Below, in pieces: positions 6,235 to 7,772 of a stretch of DNA of 7,772 nt (positions are counted from its first letter, which is position 1; each line of letters starts with the position of its first letter). The notes beneath the pieces are model-generated. The model did no database searches and was not told the DNA's origin. It was given only the letters and a program-made list of their open reading frames with translations. The stretch is from Akkermansia muciniphila (GTDB taxonomy: Bacteria > Verrucomicrobiota > Verrucomicrobiia > Verrucomicrobiales > Akkermansiaceae), in assembly GCA_943324575.2 (NCBI GenBank), contig CALPMD020000052.1, forward strand, positions 1 through 7,772, in the 5' to 3' direction. The position numbers and the translations under genes were made by a program.

Positions 6235-6324
6235 AGGGCCGATTTCAGGCGTGAGCGTCAAACCTATGACTCTAGCCCATCCGATGAGCATGGCGTGCTG
6301 CGCGCCTACAGCCGATCGGCGTAA

Positions 6325-6399
6325 TCCCATCGACTCCCATCGACTCCCATCGCTTCCCATCGCTTCCCATCGCTTCCCATCGACTCCCATCGATTCCCA
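6325..6399. repeat. 10-bp tandem repeat array, 7.5 copies
   Basis: Seven full units start at 6325, 6335, 6345, 6355, 6365, 6375 and 6385, plus a half unit TCCCA. They read TCCCATCGAC (x2), TCCCATCGCT (x3), TCCCATCGAC and TCCCATCGAT. Only the last two bases vary. There are no spacers, so it is a minisatellite and not a CRISPR array. The period is close to one helical turn, which would put any protein site in the unit on one face of the DNA. Confidence 0.95.
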
Positions 6400-6476
6400 A
6401 CCATAGCGCACCCGAAAACCCGACTTCTGCGGTCCATCGTCTTTCACCGTCGCGCCGCCCGTTACTTGAGCTGCAT

Positions 6477-6503
6477 CGATGGGGTCAGGACCTGACCCCA
6501 TCG
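6477..6503. repeat. 27-nt perfect hyphenated palindrome, REP-like
   Basis: The left arm CGATGGGGTCAGG and its exact reverse complement flank a single A, giving a 13-bp inverted repeat with a 1-nt centre. The core GGGGTCAGG/CCTGACCCC resembles, from memory, repeated extragenic palindromes found near IS200-like (REP-associated) transposases in many genomes. No such transposase is in this window. It may be a mobile REP-type element or an operator for the downstream gene. Confidence 0.6.
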
Positions 6504-6528
6504 TGGCCAGGACAGCCCCCATCGTGGC
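6496..6528 (+). repeat. Direct repeat CCCCATCGTGGC, 21 bp apart
   Basis: Two exact 12-base copies at 6496-6507 and 6517-6528 have starts 21 bases apart, about two helical turns. The second copy ends two bases before the TTGACA of the candidate promoter, where an activator would bind. The first copy overlaps the right arm of the 27-nt palindrome. Confidence 0.6.
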
Positions 6529-6530
6529 GG

Positions 6531-6559
6531 TTGACACAGTTCCACGTGAACGGTAATTT
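6531..6559 (+). promoter_or_regulatory. Candidate promoter for the cyclophilin gene
   Basis: A perfect -35 TTGACA (6531-6536) is followed after 17 bases by TAATTT (6554-6559), only a 3/6 match to TATAAT. Transcription would begin near 6566, one or two bases before ATG 6568, so the mRNA would be nearly leaderless, consistent with the lack of a Shine-Dalgarno sequence. The spacer contains the palindrome CACGTG (6543-6548). Confidence 0.4.
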
Positions 6560-6567
6560 TTTCATAA

Positions 6568-7772
6568 ATGTCTGACATTAAAGTCACTCCTAGGGGTTTC
6601 TGGGGTCGCTGGGTCGTGTGTTTTTGCGGTTCGATGGCGGTGGCCGCCGCCGGCACGAAACTACTCCCCGTCCTCAATCACCCCATCGCCGATCGCAGCG
6701 CGGTCGCTGGCATACCGCTGACGGTCGATCTGGCTTCGGCTTTCGGCACCGAGGCGATCGACGATCAGGTCGTTCGTTTCACGTCTCTATTCAAATCCGG
6801 CAACACTCCGATCGTCATGGACATGGCCATGTTCAGCAACCGGACGCCCATCGCGCGGCAAAACTTTCTCAAGTACGTGACCAATGGCGACTACGCCAAC
6901 TCGTTCATCCACCGCAGCGTTTCGGATTTTGTCATCCAAGGTGGCGGATTTCGAATCAGTAACAACAGCATCGACCTCGTTCCCACCGATACGCCGATCG
7001 TCAATGAGTTCGGCATTTCCAACACTTTGGGTACGATTTCGATGGCCAAGGTCGGCGGCGATCCTAACAGCGCCACCAGTCAGTGGTTCGTGAGCCTGGG
7101 TGAAAATTCCGACATTCTCGATCCTCAGAACGGAGGGTTCACCGTGTTTGGGCGGATGACGCGTTCGACCTTTGGCAATGCTCAGCTTTTTGGCAATCCC
7201 TCCATTTTTCCCACTTACAATTACGGCGATGCTTTCAGCGAACTGCCCGTTTTTTACACACATGTTCCAAACAATCTCCAAATCTGGGACTTGATCCTTT
7301 TCCCGAGCGTGACGCTGGAGACTCTTCCTGCCGGCGAAGCGGGGGAGAGCTCAACGCTGAGCTACACAGTCGTCGCCAACGATAACCCGACCGTCGCGAC
7401 GGCGTCCATTCAGCCGAACGGCGTTCTGGAACTTTTCCCCGTGGCCGGTCAAACGGGGACTGCGGTCGTCACCGTCCGTGCCACCGACAGCGTCGGCAAC
7501 ACCGTGGACGACAGCTTTTCGCTGACAGTCAACCTCACGGACACTTTCACCACCTGGGCAACGCGCAACACCTTTGCGGGTGCGCAAAGTACCACGACGC
7601 AGAATCCGGAGAGCGATGCTTGGAACAATCTCCAAGAATACGCGTTCCTGGGAAATCCCGCCGCTGCGGATCGCGCGGATCAGTCGATCTTCCGCGGGAC
7701 CAACGGCAGCTCACCCTACCGCTACCAGACGCTGACGTTTCCCGTGCGGAAATTTGCCCAAGATTTGACCTA
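6568..7772 (+). CDS. Secreted cyclophilin-type peptidyl-prolyl isomerase (runs off the right edge)
   Basis: 401 codons remain open at the window end. Residues 1-28 form a signal peptide (basic RGFWGR, then WVVCFCGSMAVAAA), so the protein is exported. Residues ~45-75 form a short beta-rich Ig-like lead-in (AVAGIPLTVDLASAFG...DDQVVRF). The cyclophilin domain (~78-200) has NFLKYV at 99-104, the catalytic-type HR at 115-116 and FVIQGGGF at 121-128. It continues with PTDTPIVNEF, SNTLGTISMA, NSATSQWF at 167-174 and LDPQNGGFTVFGRM at 184-197. It should interconvert cis and trans prolyl bonds in exported proteins. Residues ~248-322 look like an Ig/cadherin-like repeat (STLSYTVVAND...VTVRATDSVGN). Residues ~346-366 (ESDAWNNLQEYAFLGNPAA) resemble tails of large exported verrucomicrobial proteins. 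Start ATG 6568 is chosen because it keeps the whole signal peptide; ATG 6634 would remove most of it. Confidence 0.92.
   Translation, partial: MSDIKVTPRGFWGRWVVCFCGSMAVAAAGTKLLPVLNHPIADRSAVAGIPLTVDLASAFGTEAIDDQVVRFTSLFKSGNTPIVMDMAMFSNRTPIARQNFLKYVTNGDYANSFIHRSVSDFVIQGGGFRISNNSIDLVPTDTPIVNEFGISNTLGTISMAKVGGDPNSATSQWFVSLGENSDILDPQNGGFTVFGRMTRSTFGNAQLFGNPSIFPTYNYGDAFSELPVFYTHVPNNLQIWDLILFPSVTLETLPAGEAGESSTLSYTVVANDNPTVATASIQPNGVLELFPVAGQTGTAVVTVRATDSVGNTVDDSFSLTVNLTDTFTTWATRNTFAGAQSTTTQNPESDAWNNLQEYAFLGNPAAADRADQSIFRGTNGSSPYRYQTLTFPVRKFAQDLT

Larger units (their letters stand above)
6058..6567. other. 510-base gene-free interval rich in repeats and hairpins
   Basis: Between the DUF3800 gene and the cyclophilin gene no frame reads as a convincing protein. 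The longest minus-strand frame here (6160-6537) is made mostly of translated tandem repeat and palindrome. In order the interval holds a plus-strand terminator-like hairpin (6199-6234), the palindrome GCCGATCGGC (6311-6320), a 10-bp tandem array (6325-6399), a 27-nt palindrome (6477-6503), a 21-bp-spaced direct repeat (6496-6528) and a promoter (6531-6559). Bases 6058-6198 hold nothing I recognise. Confidence 0.75.

Noticed and set aside
6325..6399. Possible CRISPR array
   Set aside because: Units are only 10 bp and directly adjacent, with no unique spacers and no cas genes.
6160..6537. Minus-strand frame of 125 codons in the repeat region
   Set aside because: Much of it is translated tandem repeat (GWESMG, RWEAMG) and palindrome, with no family-like sequence; not a believable gene.
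6787..7281. Open minus-strand frame of 164 codons opposite the cyclophilin gene
   Set aside because: The plus strand encodes conserved cyclophilin motifs over this stretch, so the minus frame is a shadow.

Overview
The window looks like chromosomal DNA of a moderately high-GC Gram-negative bacterium, most likely from the Verrucomicrobiota. The best clue is a secreted cyclophilin-type prolyl isomerase whose Ig-like domain and 'WNNLQEYAFLGNP'-type tail are typical of exported verrucomicrobial proteins. A PqqL-like M16 protease and the general lack of Shine-Dalgarno sequences fit too. This assignment is inference from protein style, not from a marker gene.

Left part (1-3452): a minus-strand pair made of a PqqL-like M16 zinc protease with a signal or anchor segment, followed one base later by the first 99 codons of a glycosyltransferase that leaves the window. 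Divergent from them on the plus strand is an intact tRNA-Leu(CAG) with encoded CCA.

Middle part (3453-6057): an accessory-looking block in which every gene is on the minus strand. In transcription order it holds a DUF3800 gene broken by a frameshift, an orphan STAS-like (DUF4325) protein, and a RES-Xre (ParT/ParS, MbcT/MbcA-type) toxin-antitoxin module. The toxin gene precedes the antitoxin gene, which is the reverse of the usual order, and a good sigma70-like promoter lies in front of it. The block starts right after the tRNA, as small islands often do, but no duplicated tRNA end is visible, so integration there is unproven.

Right part (6058-7772): about 510 bases without a gene but full of structure. 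They hold a plus-strand intrinsic-terminator-like hairpin, a 10-bp tandem array (TCCCATCGAC-type units), a 27-nt perfect hyphenated palindrome of REP-like character, a 21-bp-spaced direct repeat and a promoter. These lead into the secreted cyclophilin gene, which runs off the right edge.

The most interesting points are the reversed RES-Xre module, the DUF3800 frameshift whose two halves read the same 17 bases in two frames (pointing to deletion between direct repeats), and the shared CCCATCG core of the repeats at 6325-6528. I see no clear evidence of a wholly new system.
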